A program made the position numbers and the translations under genes. 37,338 nt of DNA, taken from DATGHS01 sp035307785. Its GTDB lineage: Bacteria > Planctomycetota > Planctomycetia > Gemmatales > Gemmataceae. The stretch spans positions 1 to 37,338 of the forward strand of contig DATGHS010000311.1 of the NCBI GenBank assembly GCA_035307785.1. The letters are read 5' to 3'. Below the pieces are notes generated by a model. It did no database searches and was not told the origin of the DNA. It was given only the letters and a program-made list of their open reading frames with translations. Below, piece after piece: positions 1 through 7,811 of this stretch; position 1 is the stretch's first letter, and each line of letters begins with the position of its first letter.

Positions 1-608
1 TGCGGCACGGCGACGCCCTTGGGCAGCAACGTGTCGCGCTTCTCGGCCCCTTCCACAATGAGCGCTTCCACGGTGATGCTGAAATCCAATTCCGTTTGGC
101 GCTGGCCCACCATGACGGTCAACGGCCGAGTGATTCGGAAATTGCTGATCCGGTGCAAGAGCGGCAAGCGGTAGAAGCGGTCGAGAAAATCGACAATGCT
201 CATCAAGTCGCCGTGGGCCACCACCGTAAAGATAAGCTTGGTGTAGGGCGGTCGCTTCGACGGGGGCAAGTTGCTGCGCGTTTCTAAAGCCTTGGGCAGC
301 ACGCTGGTCTTGTCGGTGGGGAACAGGCTGTCTTTCAACATCCCTTCCAGCAAGGCCTGGTAGCGTTGTTGCGACAGGGCCTGGTCGGCAGGCAAGCTGA
401 GCTTCTGCATCTCCTTCAAGCGCGGCATGGCTTGCACAACTTCCGCCCGAGCCAGTTCCGACTTGCTCACGTCATCCTGCAACGTTTTGATGCGCAATAC
501 CCGCGGCGCAAGGAATTGCGAATTCAGCATGAACGCGCCGGCGCCCAGCACGAAGAAGAGCATGACGCCGCCGAGAATGAGCACCTTGATGCGATCTTGT
601 GGTTTCAT
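1..608 (-). CDS. PilO/GspM-like inner-membrane assembly protein (3' end cut by window edge)
   Basis: The reading frame opens at an ATG (606-608) that overlaps the stop of the preceding PilM-PilN gene in an ATGA junction, and runs off the window without a stop (about 202 residues seen). Residues 1-7 are basic and polar, residues 8-28 form one hydrophobic segment (LILGGVMLFFVLGAGAF), then a predicted helical stretch (RIKTLQDDVSKSELARAEVV) leads to a mixed alpha/beta region. One N-terminal TM helix, a coiled coil and a ferredoxin-like periplasmic domain, placed directly after a PilM/PilN-type gene, is the architecture of PilO or GspM. These proteins form the inner-membrane alignment platform of type IV pilus and type II secretion machines. 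The family call rests mainly on position and topology; sequence identity is not obvious by eye. Confidence 0.7.
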   Translation of the reverse strand, partial: MKPQDRIKVLILGGVMLFFVLGAGAFMLNSQFLAPRVLRIKTLQDDVSKSELARAEVVQAMPRLKEMQKLSLPADQALSQQRYQALLEGMLKDSLFPTDKTSVLPKALETRSNLPPSKRPPYTKLIFTVVAHGDLMSIVDFLDRFYRLPLLHRISNFRITRPLTVMVGQRQTELDFSITVEALIVEGAEKRDTLLPKGVAVP

Positions 609-2212
609 GGTCCACCAAATCCTCCGAATTCGAACATTCCGGCGCCTTCATCCGTTTGCCGCTTGGGAGGAGTGGCCGTGAAGCTCAGGATATATTCATC
701 GGGTTTGCGCTTTTGAATATCTATCGTGCCAGAATATTCGCGGCGGAAGCGTTGGCGGTCGCGGCCGGTGTTCGGCTTCATTGAAAACGCCGGTATGCGG
801 TAATGCCGGTCGGTGTTCATTTCCGCGCGCAATTTCGTGAGCGGCTGATCGTCGTCGGTGGTGATCAACTTGAGTGCCATCTTGGCGACGTACTTGGTCT
901 TGGCACTGGCACTCGCACTGGGAGTTACAGTGGGAATTGCGCCGGCGCTGTGTTCCTCCAGCGGCGAGGCATTCAGGTCCATGACATTTATTTGCCGGAT
1001 CATGTTGCCGTCCATCCGGGCCGTCATGTCGTACAGTTCGTCGAGCCAGTTGATGTCCTGGGCACTCCATTCATCCAGGCCCTTGACGATTTTCATGTCG
1101 CCATCATGTGAGCGCACCAGATTATCGATTTGGGTCTTTTCATTCTGCAAGCTGGTTATCTGCCGATCTTTGGCCAATACCATCATGGTGCCGAAACCAA
1201 TGAAGCCGAGAACCACGGCGGCCGCCAGGGCGCCCAGTGCGATAACCAAAGATTGATTGGCATTGCGCGGGGTTTTCGGCTCGCGGGGCTGCACGAAGTT
1301 GATGGGCAAGGTGGCGTCATTCGCCCGCAAGGCGAGCAAGCCGGCCGCGGCGGTAAGCCCGCCATGCGGCCCATCGGGCACCGCCACGCCGATGAGCGGT
1401 TCATAGCAATGAACCGGAATTTCCAGTGCTTCTTGCAACCGCTCGCGCAGGCCCAGGGGCGAGTCGGGCTCGGCCAGGTAAATGGCCTTTACCGGCGCGT
1501 CGGGCATGTGCGTGGCGTGGATGGCCAGGTTGCGGCGCAAGTCGCCTAGCAAGGCAGTGTCGCTGGCCATTGTTGGCGCTGCCACCGAGCGCGTGACGAT
1601 GAGCCGGCCATCGCGGACAATGGCGAACTCACCCCACTTCTCGCCCCGGACCAACAGCCCGACAGCCGAATTGGCCGGGTCGGGGCCGGGAACTTCGCCT
1701 GCGCCAATTGCGCGCTGTAAGCCCGCATAAAATGCGAATGGCCGCGGCGTCACCCCGACGATCTTTAGCCCCGCCGCTTCGGCCATGGTCGTGTACACTT
1801 GCAGCACTTCGCGCCGCAAGGAGACGATCATGACCTTGTGATCGGTACCGGTACCGTTTTCGCCAAGCGGCACATAATCAATGGCGACATCGGCGCCGCT
1901 TTCGGTAAGTTCCCGGCGGGCCTGATTGCGGACGACGGCCGGCTCCTCGTGCGGCGCCACCGGCGGGATCTTCACGTCCTTCAAGATGACGCGGTCGCGG
2001 GCCACGCAAAGGAGCAGCGGCGCCGGGGCAATACCCGCCTCGCGCAGCTTCTCGGCCAGCCGCCGGCCGATTTCGGCAGCATTGCCGGCGCTCAGCGGCG
2101 GATCTTCCGCCCACAACGTGGCCTTTTCCAGCTTCAGGCTGGCGCCTTTGATATTCCCGGATACAACCTGAATGCGACTGGAATCTGCATCCAGGGCCAA
2201 GAAGCGTGACAA
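605..2212 (-). CDS. PilM-PilN fusion (GspL-like) secretion/pilus assembly protein
   Basis: The chosen start is a TTG at 2210-2212, because GGGGAGGAG lies 8 bases upstream (2221-2229). The ATG at 2266 would add 18 residues that fall inside a palindrome. This gives 535 residues. The first ~300 residues begin FLALDADSSRIQVV, a phosphate-binding-loop-like start of the actin-like PilM fold. Residues ~322-345 form one TM helix, preceded by INFVQPREPKTPR, which resembles the cytoplasmic tail of PilN. A predicted coiled coil and a periplasmic part with a Ser/Ala/Thr-rich patch (TPSASASAKTK) follow. In many pilus systems PilM and PilN are separate proteins; a cytoplasmic actin-like domain fused to a TM/periplasmic part is the GspL arrangement. 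It should connect the GspE ATPase to the envelope platform. The gene lies 64 bases after gspK and overlaps the next gene by 4. Confidence 0.8.
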   Translation of the reverse strand: MSRFLALDADSSRIQVVSGNIKGASLKLEKATLWAEDPPLSAGNAAEIGRRLAEKLREAGIAPAPLLLCVARDRVILKDVKIPPVAPHEEPAVVRNQARRELTESGADVAIDYVPLGENGTGTDHKVMIVSLRREVLQVYTTMAEAAGLKIVGVTPRPFAFYAGLQRAIGAGEVPGPDPANSAVGLLVRGEKWGEFAIVRDGRLIVTRSVAAPTMASDTALLGDLRRNLAIHATHMPDAPVKAIYLAEPDSPLGLRERLQEALEIPVHCYEPLIGVAVPDGPHGGLTAAAGLLALRANDATLPINFVQPREPKTPRNANQSLVIALGALAAAVVLGFIGFGTMMVLAKDRQITSLQNEKTQIDNLVRSHDGDMKIVKGLDEWSAQDINWLDELYDMTARMDGNMIRQINVMDLNASPLEEHSAGAIPTVTPSASASAKTKYVAKMALKLITTDDDQPLTKLRAEMNTDRHYRIPAFSMKPNTGRDRQRFRREYSGTIDIQKRKPDEYILSFTATPPKRQTDEGAGMFEFGGFGGP

Positions 2213-2235
2213 GGTTGCAACTCCTCCCCAAAGAG

Positions 2236-2261
2236 AGCCCACGCACTTCCGTGGGTGGGCT
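2236..2261. repeat. GGAA-loop hairpin in the gspK/pilMN spacer
   Basis: The minus-strand transcript reads AGCCCAC-C-CAC, loop GGAA, GTG-C-GTGGGCT: 7+3 base pairs around one C/C mismatch. It sits in the 64-base spacer between the gspK stop and the pilM-pilN ribosome-binding site. There is no U-run on the minus strand, so it is not a convincing terminator. It could act as an RNA processing or attenuation element. The element at 34643-34670 has the same stem core and the same loop. Confidence 0.7.
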
Positions 2262-2275
2262 TTCAAAGATTTTTC

Positions 2276-3916
2276 TCACTGCGATTGCGGCAGGCCACGG
2301 CCAAGTTCCGTCAAATCGCGCACCATAACGATTCGCGGATAGCCGTTGTTGGTATCGATGACGGCCTCCATGCGCACGGCGGGGCCGCCCTGGTCGAAGT
2401 AGCCAAGCACTTGCACGCGATACACCTGCGTGCGGGCGGTGATGTAGCGCTCCAGCGCTTTGAGCTTGGTGATCGAAATATTCGCTTGGGTATAGAGCCA
2501 GGCCGGCGTTTGGTAGGTTGTGTCGGTTGGGTCCATCGACGACGTATCCGGCCGCTGCTCCAGGATACTTTGCACGTCGGTGTCGGTGAGGCCGGGCAGG
2601 GCGGCGAGCACCATCTGCGGGGCGGTGTTCACATTAATGCGGGCCGGCAGTTCTTTCGATTTCTGCGTGGTAGTTTTGTCCAAGAGAATAGGCAGATATT
2701 GCGATAGTTGCGACTTGTCATTCAGTGGACTATCCATGCGCACGGTCTGCTGATCGCGGCCGGTGCCGACAGTCCAGCTGACGTATGCGTTGACCAGGTC
2801 GTAGCGCGAGGCGAGCGACTTTGATTGCATCGCGTTTTGACTCGACCCCGATAAAACCTCGTTCACCTTGTCGCTGATTTCTTGCGAGGTGGCTGTCCGA
2901 CCCGTTGCGCCTCCGGTGGTCATGCTTTGGATGACGACCGTATTCCCGCCCGGAAGGGTAGTCATTGTTGCCGTTGTCGTCGTGGTGGTGCTGCCGCCGG
3001 TGGTGCTGCCCCCGTTCTGCGTGCGATAAAGCACAATGAAATTAGCCAGCGCCTGGCTCAGTGTCGAACTCAAGCTCGAGTACGACGTCTGCGAAATCGT
3101 GTCGTTCAGATACAATCTCGGATTGCCGGTGTTGTCGATGTTCTGTTCGCGCGAGTAAACGGTCAGGTAGGCGGCCCAGCCGGGATTCCAGCCGGTACCG
3201 CTGTCTTCGCCGGAGTCTTGAATCCAGTTGCGATTGAGATCGGTGCCGAAGAGAAATTGCGGCGTCACGCCTTTGACCAACAATAATTCTTCCACGCTTT
3301 CCAGCGGTGCATTCTTTGCGCGATAGGGTGGCGAAAGACCCTGGTAATACGAACTCTCGGCGCCGTTGGGGCGCGGATCGTCGTCGCTGTCGATCCAGTC
3401 GATAATGGAATCGGCAATGTCGGCCGTCATGTTCGGGTCGGTGACGGCAAACGACATTAGCATGTTGTAGAGCACCGTGCCGGTTGGATCGATTTGCAAG
3501 ACGGCATTCGGGTTGATTTTGCTGGCTTCGTCGATCAGGCCGTAACGGAAGGCCTGGGGATTGTTCTCAGCCGGGTCGGACGGCGAAAAGATCGTGAAGC
3601 GCCCGGTGCGGCCGGTCTTCGGGTCGGTGTAAACCAAGACACCCTGGAAGGCGCTCGGGGAATCCCACGGATTGCTATTGAGGAGGCCTTGAAACGAATT
3701 CGGATCGCCCAGGATGGCAGCCGTGTAATAGATGCCGGAATAAGCGAGCGCTCGGGCTTGCACGGAATTGGCGGAGCTATCGGCGGCGCGCAGCTCCGAA
3801 GTCACCATCTCGTTGTACTGGTAAGCTGCCAATGTTAACAGGAAAACGACCATCAGCACGGCAATGAGCACCACGGCCGAGCGCGCGGAAGCAGGTTTTC
3901 GCATCTTCGCCATCAT
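2276..3916 (-). CDS. gspK: GspK-like minor pseudopilin
   Basis: This 546-residue protein begins with basic residues and one hydrophobic helix (SAVVLIAVLMVVFLLTLAA), with no Glu at +5, as is usual in GspK. A large periplasmic domain follows. The segment SIIDWIDSDDDPRPNGAESSYYQG (written here in part: IIDWIDSDDDPRPNG) matches the conserved GspK region, as does the later SVEELLLVKGVT helix-hairpin segment. The central Thr/Gly-rich stretch GGSTTGGSTTTTTT is encoded by a 15-base tandem repeat (2984-3013). GspK caps the pseudopilus tip together with GspI and GspJ. The start overlaps the gspJ stop in an ATGA junction (3913-3916); a second ATG follows directly at 3911-3913. It is longer than typical enterobacterial GspK (about 320 residues), the extra length being in the periplasmic part. 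Confidence 0.85.
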   Translation of the reverse strand: MMAKMRKPASARSAVVLIAVLMVVFLLTLAAYQYNEMVTSELRAADSSANSVQARALAYSGIYYTAAILGDPNSFQGLLNSNPWDSPSAFQGVLVYTDPKTGRTGRFTIFSPSDPAENNPQAFRYGLIDEASKINPNAVLQIDPTGTVLYNMLMSFAVTDPNMTADIADSIIDWIDSDDDPRPNGAESSYYQGLSPPYRAKNAPLESVEELLLVKGVTPQFLFGTDLNRNWIQDSGEDSGTGWNPGWAAYLTVYSREQNIDNTGNPRLYLNDTISQTSYSSLSSTLSQALANFIVLYRTQNGGSTTGGSTTTTTTATMTTLPGGNTVVIQSMTTGGATGRTATSQEISDKVNEVLSGSSQNAMQSKSLASRYDLVNAYVSWTVGTGRDQQTVRMDSPLNDKSQLSQYLPILLDKTTTQKSKELPARINVNTAPQMVLAALPGLTDTDVQSILEQRPDTSSMDPTDTTYQTPAWLYTQANISITKLKALERYITARTQVYRVQVLGYFDQGGPAVRMEAVIDTNNGYPRIVMVRDLTELGRGLPQSQ

Positions 3917-4806
3917 GGAGACGTACCCGTACCGCTGGAACTACCGGATCCATTCTGTTGCGACTGCTGCAACTGCTGACAATTCACACCGCCCGGCGCT
4001 GCGGGGAAGGCAATCACGTCTTGCACGGTCTTGGTTTCGGTGCTGTCGGGAACCGCGAGTTCCAACGTAACCTGGATCGCCATCGGCGGCCCCATGGGCG
4101 TCACGCCATCGTTGCCCGGCTGCGAGCCATCCCAGCTATCCTGCCATTCGCTGCCGTCGTAATACTGAAACATCACCGATTTTACTTCCGCAGCCAGGAC
4201 TTTCGTCACGGTGCTGTCGGTGTTAACAGCCGTTCCGTCTGGGGGGTTATCGACATCATCCGATGTGACCATGCGAGTTTCCTGCCGCACCAGGCCATCG
4301 CCGGTCATGAAATAGGAAACGCGCCAAACATCCGCAGCGTAGGGAGTTTGACCATTGCTCCCATTATCCGGTGGGTTCACAATGGACCGCGCCATACGTG
4401 TCTGGAAGACTGTGCACGTGGCGTTATCGCCCTGGACGCCGATCTGGAACAGTAACTGTTGTCCGGTTCCAACGACCGTGGAAGAAGTCGTGGCGGAGGA
4501 ACTCGAATTGGAATTCGAATTCGCGGAATTGTTGGAGTTCGAGTTGTTCGAGCTATTCATGTTGCTCGAACTGGTGCTCGTGCTCGTGGGCAAGGTTGGC
4601 GCCAGGCTGGGGCCAATATCCTCGGACATTTTGGCGAGAATCGCGCGGCCGGTGCTGCTCTGCTGCATGCGCGTGCGCCCGGCCGACATCTCCTCAAAAA
4701 TCATCTGCATGGCAGTGAAGACGGCGAATAGCAGAAACACGGCGATCGTAATGGCCAGCAGCATTTCCATCAGCGTAAAGCCGCTCCGGCGCACCTGCTT
4801 CCTCAT
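3913..4806 (-). CDS. gspJ: GspJ-like minor pseudopilin
   Basis: The ATG at 4804-4806 is chosen; it overlaps the gspI stop as ATGA and gives MRKQVRRSG followed by FTLMEMLLAITIAVFLLF. This is a class III signal peptide cleaved after Gly, with Glu at +5 of the mature protein. Length is 297 residues. The longer open frame starting at 4965 lies inside gspI and would bury the leader. The mature domain matches the GspJ pattern (MQMIFEEMSAGRTRMQQSSTG, then a beta-rich core ending in AEVKSVMFQYYDGSEWQDSW). A low-complexity Ser/Asn/Thr tract of about 38 residues (4474-4590) interrupts the pilin body where GspJ normally has none. A further Ser/Gly/Gln-rich tail ends the protein. Confidence 0.85.
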   Translation of the reverse strand: MRKQVRRSGFTLMEMLLAITIAVFLLFAVFTAMQMIFEEMSAGRTRMQQSSTGRAILAKMSEDIGPSLAPTLPTSTSTSSSNMNSSNNSNSNNSANSNSNSSSSATTSSTVVGTGQQLLFQIGVQGDNATCTVFQTRMARSIVNPPDNGSNGQTPYAADVWRVSYFMTGDGLVRQETRMVTSDDVDNPPDGTAVNTDSTVTKVLAAEVKSVMFQYYDGSEWQDSWDGSQPGNDGVTPMGPPMAIQVTLELAVPDSTETKTVQDVIAFPAAPGGVNCQQLQQSQQNGSGSSSGTGTSP

Positions 4807-5249
4807 GGCGACGACCCTCCATTGGTCTGCGCGTTCGGGTTTTGCACGGCCGGTATACTGGCGCTGCCGCGGATCGTTGGGTCGAGCACCATCTGAGACA
4901 AACTCTTTTGAAAATCTACATCGCCGGATGACGTCTTGTGGCTCACGGTGACCGTGACGTGCCACAGGCTCGGCGTGCTGTCCGACTGCGCGTCGAGCGA
5001 CCAGTACCAGTTCGAGTCTTCATCGAACGATGTGTCGCTCTGGGATGAAAGTGGCACCGAACCAGACACCACGCCGTTCATCTGCTTTTGCATCAACTGA
5101 TTGGCCCGGTTGGTGTGATCGACGTCGATAGCCATCTGGCTTGTCATGTTCATTAACTGCCCCAGGGCCACCAGCGACAGCAAAAATATCGCCACCGCCA
5201 ACAGCACCTCGATTAGCGAAAAACCAGAGCGAGCGGGAGCGCGCGTCAT
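4803..5249 (-). CDS. gspI: GspI-like minor pseudopilin
   Basis: This 148-residue protein starts MTRAPARSG then FSLIEVLLAVAIFLLSLVALGQLM, a class III leader with Gly at -1 and Glu at +5. The following SQMAIDVDHTNRANQLMQKQMNGVVSG resembles the GspI helix that packs with GspJ. The body is short, as expected of GspI, with a beta-rich end (WYWSLDAQSDSTPSLWHVTVTV). Its ATG overlaps the gspH stop by one base (TAATG, 5247-5251), so the two are translationally coupled. It should nucleate the GspI-J-K tip complex of the pseudopilus. Confidence 0.85.
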   Translation of the reverse strand: MTRAPARSGFSLIEVLLAVAIFLLSLVALGQLMNMTSQMAIDVDHTNRANQLMQKQMNGVVSGSVPLSSQSDTSFDEDSNWYWSLDAQSDSTPSLWHVTVTVSHKTSSGDVDFQKSLSQMVLDPTIRGSASIPAVQNPNAQTNGGSSP

Positions 5250-5809
5250 TAGTCTTCTCCCGATGTGAGCATCTTCACATTCACCGTGCCAGTAAGGCCC
5301 CGCATACTGATTCTGATGGGCGCGCCACCCGCGGTCGGTTTGAACGTAACGTCCCAGTCATTGCTGCAAGCGCCGCTCGGAAGAAACAATAAAACGGTTA
5401 CCCACGATCCGTTATCGGGCGTGCTGGCAACCACTTGCGAAGACACGCCCCCCGATGGAAACGTTATTCCGCCTGGAAGCGCGTCTTCGACCACGGTCGG
5501 CGGCGGCGCGCTGGGGTCGGTCGGCACGCCTCCATTGCTGGAATCGCCGCCCCACAGTTCGGGCAGGTCCGGAGCATACCGAAATTGCCCGGTTCCCGGC
5601 TGGATGGCGAACCGATAGATCTGTTGGTCTTCGATGGCGTGTGCGCGCGCGTCGGCAAACTTGGTTACGACAAAGTCAGCCGCCGCCTGAAGTTTCACGC
5701 CGGATAACATCGCCTCCAAGCTCGGATACGACAGCACCGTGACCATGACGATGATCATCAGCACCAGCAGCAGTTCCATCAGCGTGAAGCCCGAACGACG
5801 CGCACGCAT
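5249..5809 (-). CDS. gspH: GspH-like pseudopilin
   Basis: The ATG at 5807-5809 is chosen because GGGAGG lies 5 bases upstream, giving MRARRSG then FTLMELLLVLMIIVMVTVLSY; a longer frame to 5944 would start inside gspG. Length is 186 residues. The leader is class III with Gly at -1 and Glu at +5. The next segment (LEAMLSGVKLQAAADFVVTKFADARAHAIEDQQIYRFAI) is the GspH/FimT alpha-spine-to-beta transition, and the beta-rich C-terminal domain ends ISMRGLTGTVNV, the usual close of a GspH domain. GspH links the tip complex to the GspG fibre. The gene begins 14 bases after the gspG stop. Confidence 0.88.
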   Translation of the reverse strand: MRARRSGFTLMELLLVLMIIVMVTVLSYPSLEAMLSGVKLQAAADFVVTKFADARAHAIEDQQIYRFAIQPGTGQFRYAPDLPELWGGDSSNGGVPTDPSAPPPTVVEDALPGGITFPSGGVSSQVVASTPDNGSWVTVLLFLPSGACSNDWDVTFKPTAGGAPIRISMRGLTGTVNVKMLTSGED

Positions 5810-5822
5810 GGCGGCCTCCCGA

Positions 5823-6230
5823 TTACTGACCCGGCCAGTTGCCAAGTTCCTGATTGTTGCTGCCGGTCGTCCAGATATCAGGTTTCGCTCCATTGTTGTG
5901 CGGTCCGGCCGGGTTGTACTGGTACGGCTTCCCCCATTGGTCATTCAGCGCCGAGGCGTCCACGTAAGGCTGGCCGCCGTCCGGCGGCGTTACCAGCAGC
6001 TGGAGCTGCTGGGGCCATTCGCCGTATTTCAGCTTATATTGAGTACATCCGGTCTCGAGTGTCTTGGTGCCGGCCTTGGACAGGTCATTTTTTGCGTCGT
6101 CCATATAACGGAAGACGACGATCCCGCCGACGCTGGCCAGGATCAGAATGATCGCGACCACGACCATCACTTCCATGAGCGTGAATGCTTGCCGGCGCTG
6201 CGAAACCCTTTCTGGCTTTCGAATAATCAT
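5823..6230 (-). CDS. gspG: GspG major pseudopilin
   Basis: This 135-residue protein starts MIIRKPERVSQRRQA then FTLMEVMVVVAIILILASVGG. The residue at -1 is Ala where the other pseudopilins here have Gly. The body holds the GspG signatures: KAGTKTLETGCTQYKLKYGEWP for the alpha helix and NDQWGKPYQY for the conserved W-G-x-P-Y. The terminal PDIWTTGSNNQELGNW corresponds to the calcium-binding beta loop of the major pseudopilin. GGAGGT lies 6 bases before the ATG. It is the probable main subunit of the fibre and has its own leader region (6231-6417), consistent with extra expression relative to gspF. Confidence 0.92.
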   Translation of the reverse strand: MIIRKPERVSQRRQAFTLMEVMVVVAIILILASVGGIVVFRYMDDAKNDLSKAGTKTLETGCTQYKLKYGEWPQQLQLLVTPPDGGQPYVDASALNDQWGKPYQYNPAGPHNNGAKPDIWTTGSNNQELGNWPGQ

Positions 6231-6262
6231 GTTGGTACCTCCGCGGACAGTACTTGGTTCAA

Positions 6263-6297
6263 GTTCTCATTAGGATAGTCCGCGTCCGCATGAGAAC
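6263..6297. promoter_or_regulatory. Inverted repeat upstream of gspG (candidate operator)
   Basis: GTTCTCAT (6263-6270) and ATGAGAAC (6290-6297) are perfect 8-base inverted arms 19 bases apart, 33 to 67 bases upstream of the gspG start. A related GTGAGAATCAC lies just beyond at 6301-6311. The arrangement suits a dimeric regulator or a leader hairpin. No regulator can be named from sequence. Confidence 0.3.
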
Positions 6298-6350
6298 ATA
6301 GTGAGAATCACGGGATTGTTTCCGATGTCTTTAGTGCATGCAGGGTGGCT

Positions 6351-6412
6351 TGTTCGCCCGAAGCGCAAGCGAGGGTGGTTTCTCGCTCCCTTGCTTGCGC
6401 TTCGGGCTAACA
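6351..6412. repeat. 25-base inverted repeat between gspF and gspG
   Basis: The arms 6351-6375 and 6388-6412 match at 23 of 25 positions and share the core GCCCGAAGCGCAAGC; the loop is 12 bases. It lies 5 bases after the gspF stop codon, so it can fold in the transcript past gspF. There is no clear U-run. The core sequence is one I associate with dispersed planctomycete palindromes (recollection, not searched). Confidence 0.8.
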
Positions 6413-6417
6413 CATCA

Positions 6418-7788
6418 TCATTGTCCGTGAATCAGGCTACCCATCTTGAAGATCGGCATCAGCAGGCCGGCCACCACGGTGCCGACGACCGACGCCATCA
6501 CCAGCAGCATCAGCGGTTCCAGCAAGCGCACGAACAGCTCTAGTTGCCGGGACGTGCGCTTATCCAGGCTGTCGGAAATCTTGATCAGCACGGTTTCGAG
6601 GGTGTTCGACTCCTCGGCCACCGCAACCATTTCCACCACGTCGTGCGGGAAGTACTTGCACGCTCGCAGCGGGGTGGCCAGCTTTTCGCCGGCGGTGATG
6701 TTTTCCGCCGATTGCGCGATGGCGTTGGTCAACACTCGGTTGCCCGTCGAATCCTTGGCGATTTGCAAAGCGCGTAAGATCGGAATCCCGTTCAACAGCA
6801 GCGTGCCCAAAATGCGCGTGAAGCGCGACAGCGCCAGGCTGAGGAAAATCTTGCCGGCACCGGGTACGCGAAGCCGAAGACGATCGGCCACCAGCCGGCC
6901 CTTCTCCGTGCCGAGCCAGGTGCGCAAGGCGAATAGCCCGCCAATAAGAGCAACCAGAAGCCCGGCCTGCATGAGGTAGCCGTTGGATATACCGACCATC
7001 AATACGGCCAACACCCAACCGCCATAAACGAGCACCCGGACAATTGTTTTCATACCTTGGGCGACGCTTGCGGCCCGTTCAAAGCGCATCATGCCGATCA
7101 TGGCTACAATTGCCAGCACCACCCAGAGCACCCAACGGCCCATGAAATGGCTGATGCCGATGACCACTAACGTGAGCGTCGGCATTAGCCCCGCATCTTC
7201 GAGCTTCTTGAAAATCGGCTCGAACTTGGGCACGAAAAAGACCATGAGCAGAGTGAGAATCCCGACGCCGGCGACGGAGAGAAAGGCGGGATACGCCATC
7301 GCGCCGACGACTTTCGCCTTCAAGTCTTCCTGGTGCTCGGTAAAATCGGCCACACGGATGAGCACATCTTCGAGGAAACCGCCTTCTTGCCCGGCCCGCA
7401 CCATGCTCACGGCGAGTTCATTGAAGACGCGCGGATGCTTCGCCATGGCTTGCGCCAGACCCGTGCCTTCGGCGACCTCGGCCCGCACTTCGCGCACGGC
7501 CTGCTGAAGGACCGGGTTGTTACCTTGCTTTTCGAGAATGTCGAGGCTGCGCAGCAGCGGTACGCCGGCGTGCAGCAGGTCGGCCAGCTGCGAGTAGAAG
7601 GTGGCCATGTGCCGGCCGCCAACTTTGCCGAAGCTGAAGCGCGATTTCGACTGTGCCGCAGCAATGCGAATCGGGAAGAGCCCCCGCGCATCGAGCATCG
7701 ACAACGCTTCACGCTCGTTGTTGGCCGTGAGCGAGCCCTGACTGCGCTCGCCGGTCGCGGATAGTGCTTCGTAGGTGAAATCGGGCAC
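6418..7788 (-). CDS. gspF: GspF inner-membrane platform protein
   Basis: The GTG at 7786-7788 is chosen: AGGAG lies 7 bases upstream and the protein then begins MPDFTYEALSATGERSQG, the usual GspF/PilC start. The upstream ATG at 7887 lies inside a palindrome. Length is 456 residues. Two GspF domains are visible at about 61-184 (FYSQLADLLHAGVPLLRSLDIL) and 318-440 (ALSRFTRILGTLLLNGIPILRAL). Each ends in a TM segment (163-186 and 422-447). The middle holds two further hydrophobic blocks, about 205-232 and 252-288, where GspF normally has one TM helix. The protein is thus about 50 residues longer than typical GspF. It anchors GspE at the inner membrane and works in pseudopilus assembly. Confidence 0.93.
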   Translation of the reverse strand: MPDFTYEALSATGERSQGSLTANNEREALSMLDARGLFPIRIAAAQSKSRFSFGKVGGRHMATFYSQLADLLHAGVPLLRSLDILEKQGNNPVLQQAVREVRAEVAEGTGLAQAMAKHPRVFNELAVSMVRAGQEGGFLEDVLIRVADFTEHQEDLKAKVVGAMAYPAFLSVAGVGILTLLMVFFVPKFEPIFKKLEDAGLMPTLTLVVIGISHFMGRWVLWVVLAIVAMIGMMRFERAASVAQGMKTIVRVLVYGGWVLAVLMVGISNGYLMQAGLLVALIGGLFALRTWLGTEKGRLVADRLRLRVPGAGKIFLSLALSRFTRILGTLLLNGIPILRALQIAKDSTGNRVLTNAIAQSAENITAGEKLATPLRACKYFPHDVVEMVAVAEESNTLETVLIKISDSLDKRTSRQLELFVRLLEPLMLLVMASVVGTVVAGLLMPIFKMGSLIHGQ

Positions 7789-7811
7789 GGTGTGTCTCCT
7801 GCTGCCGAATG

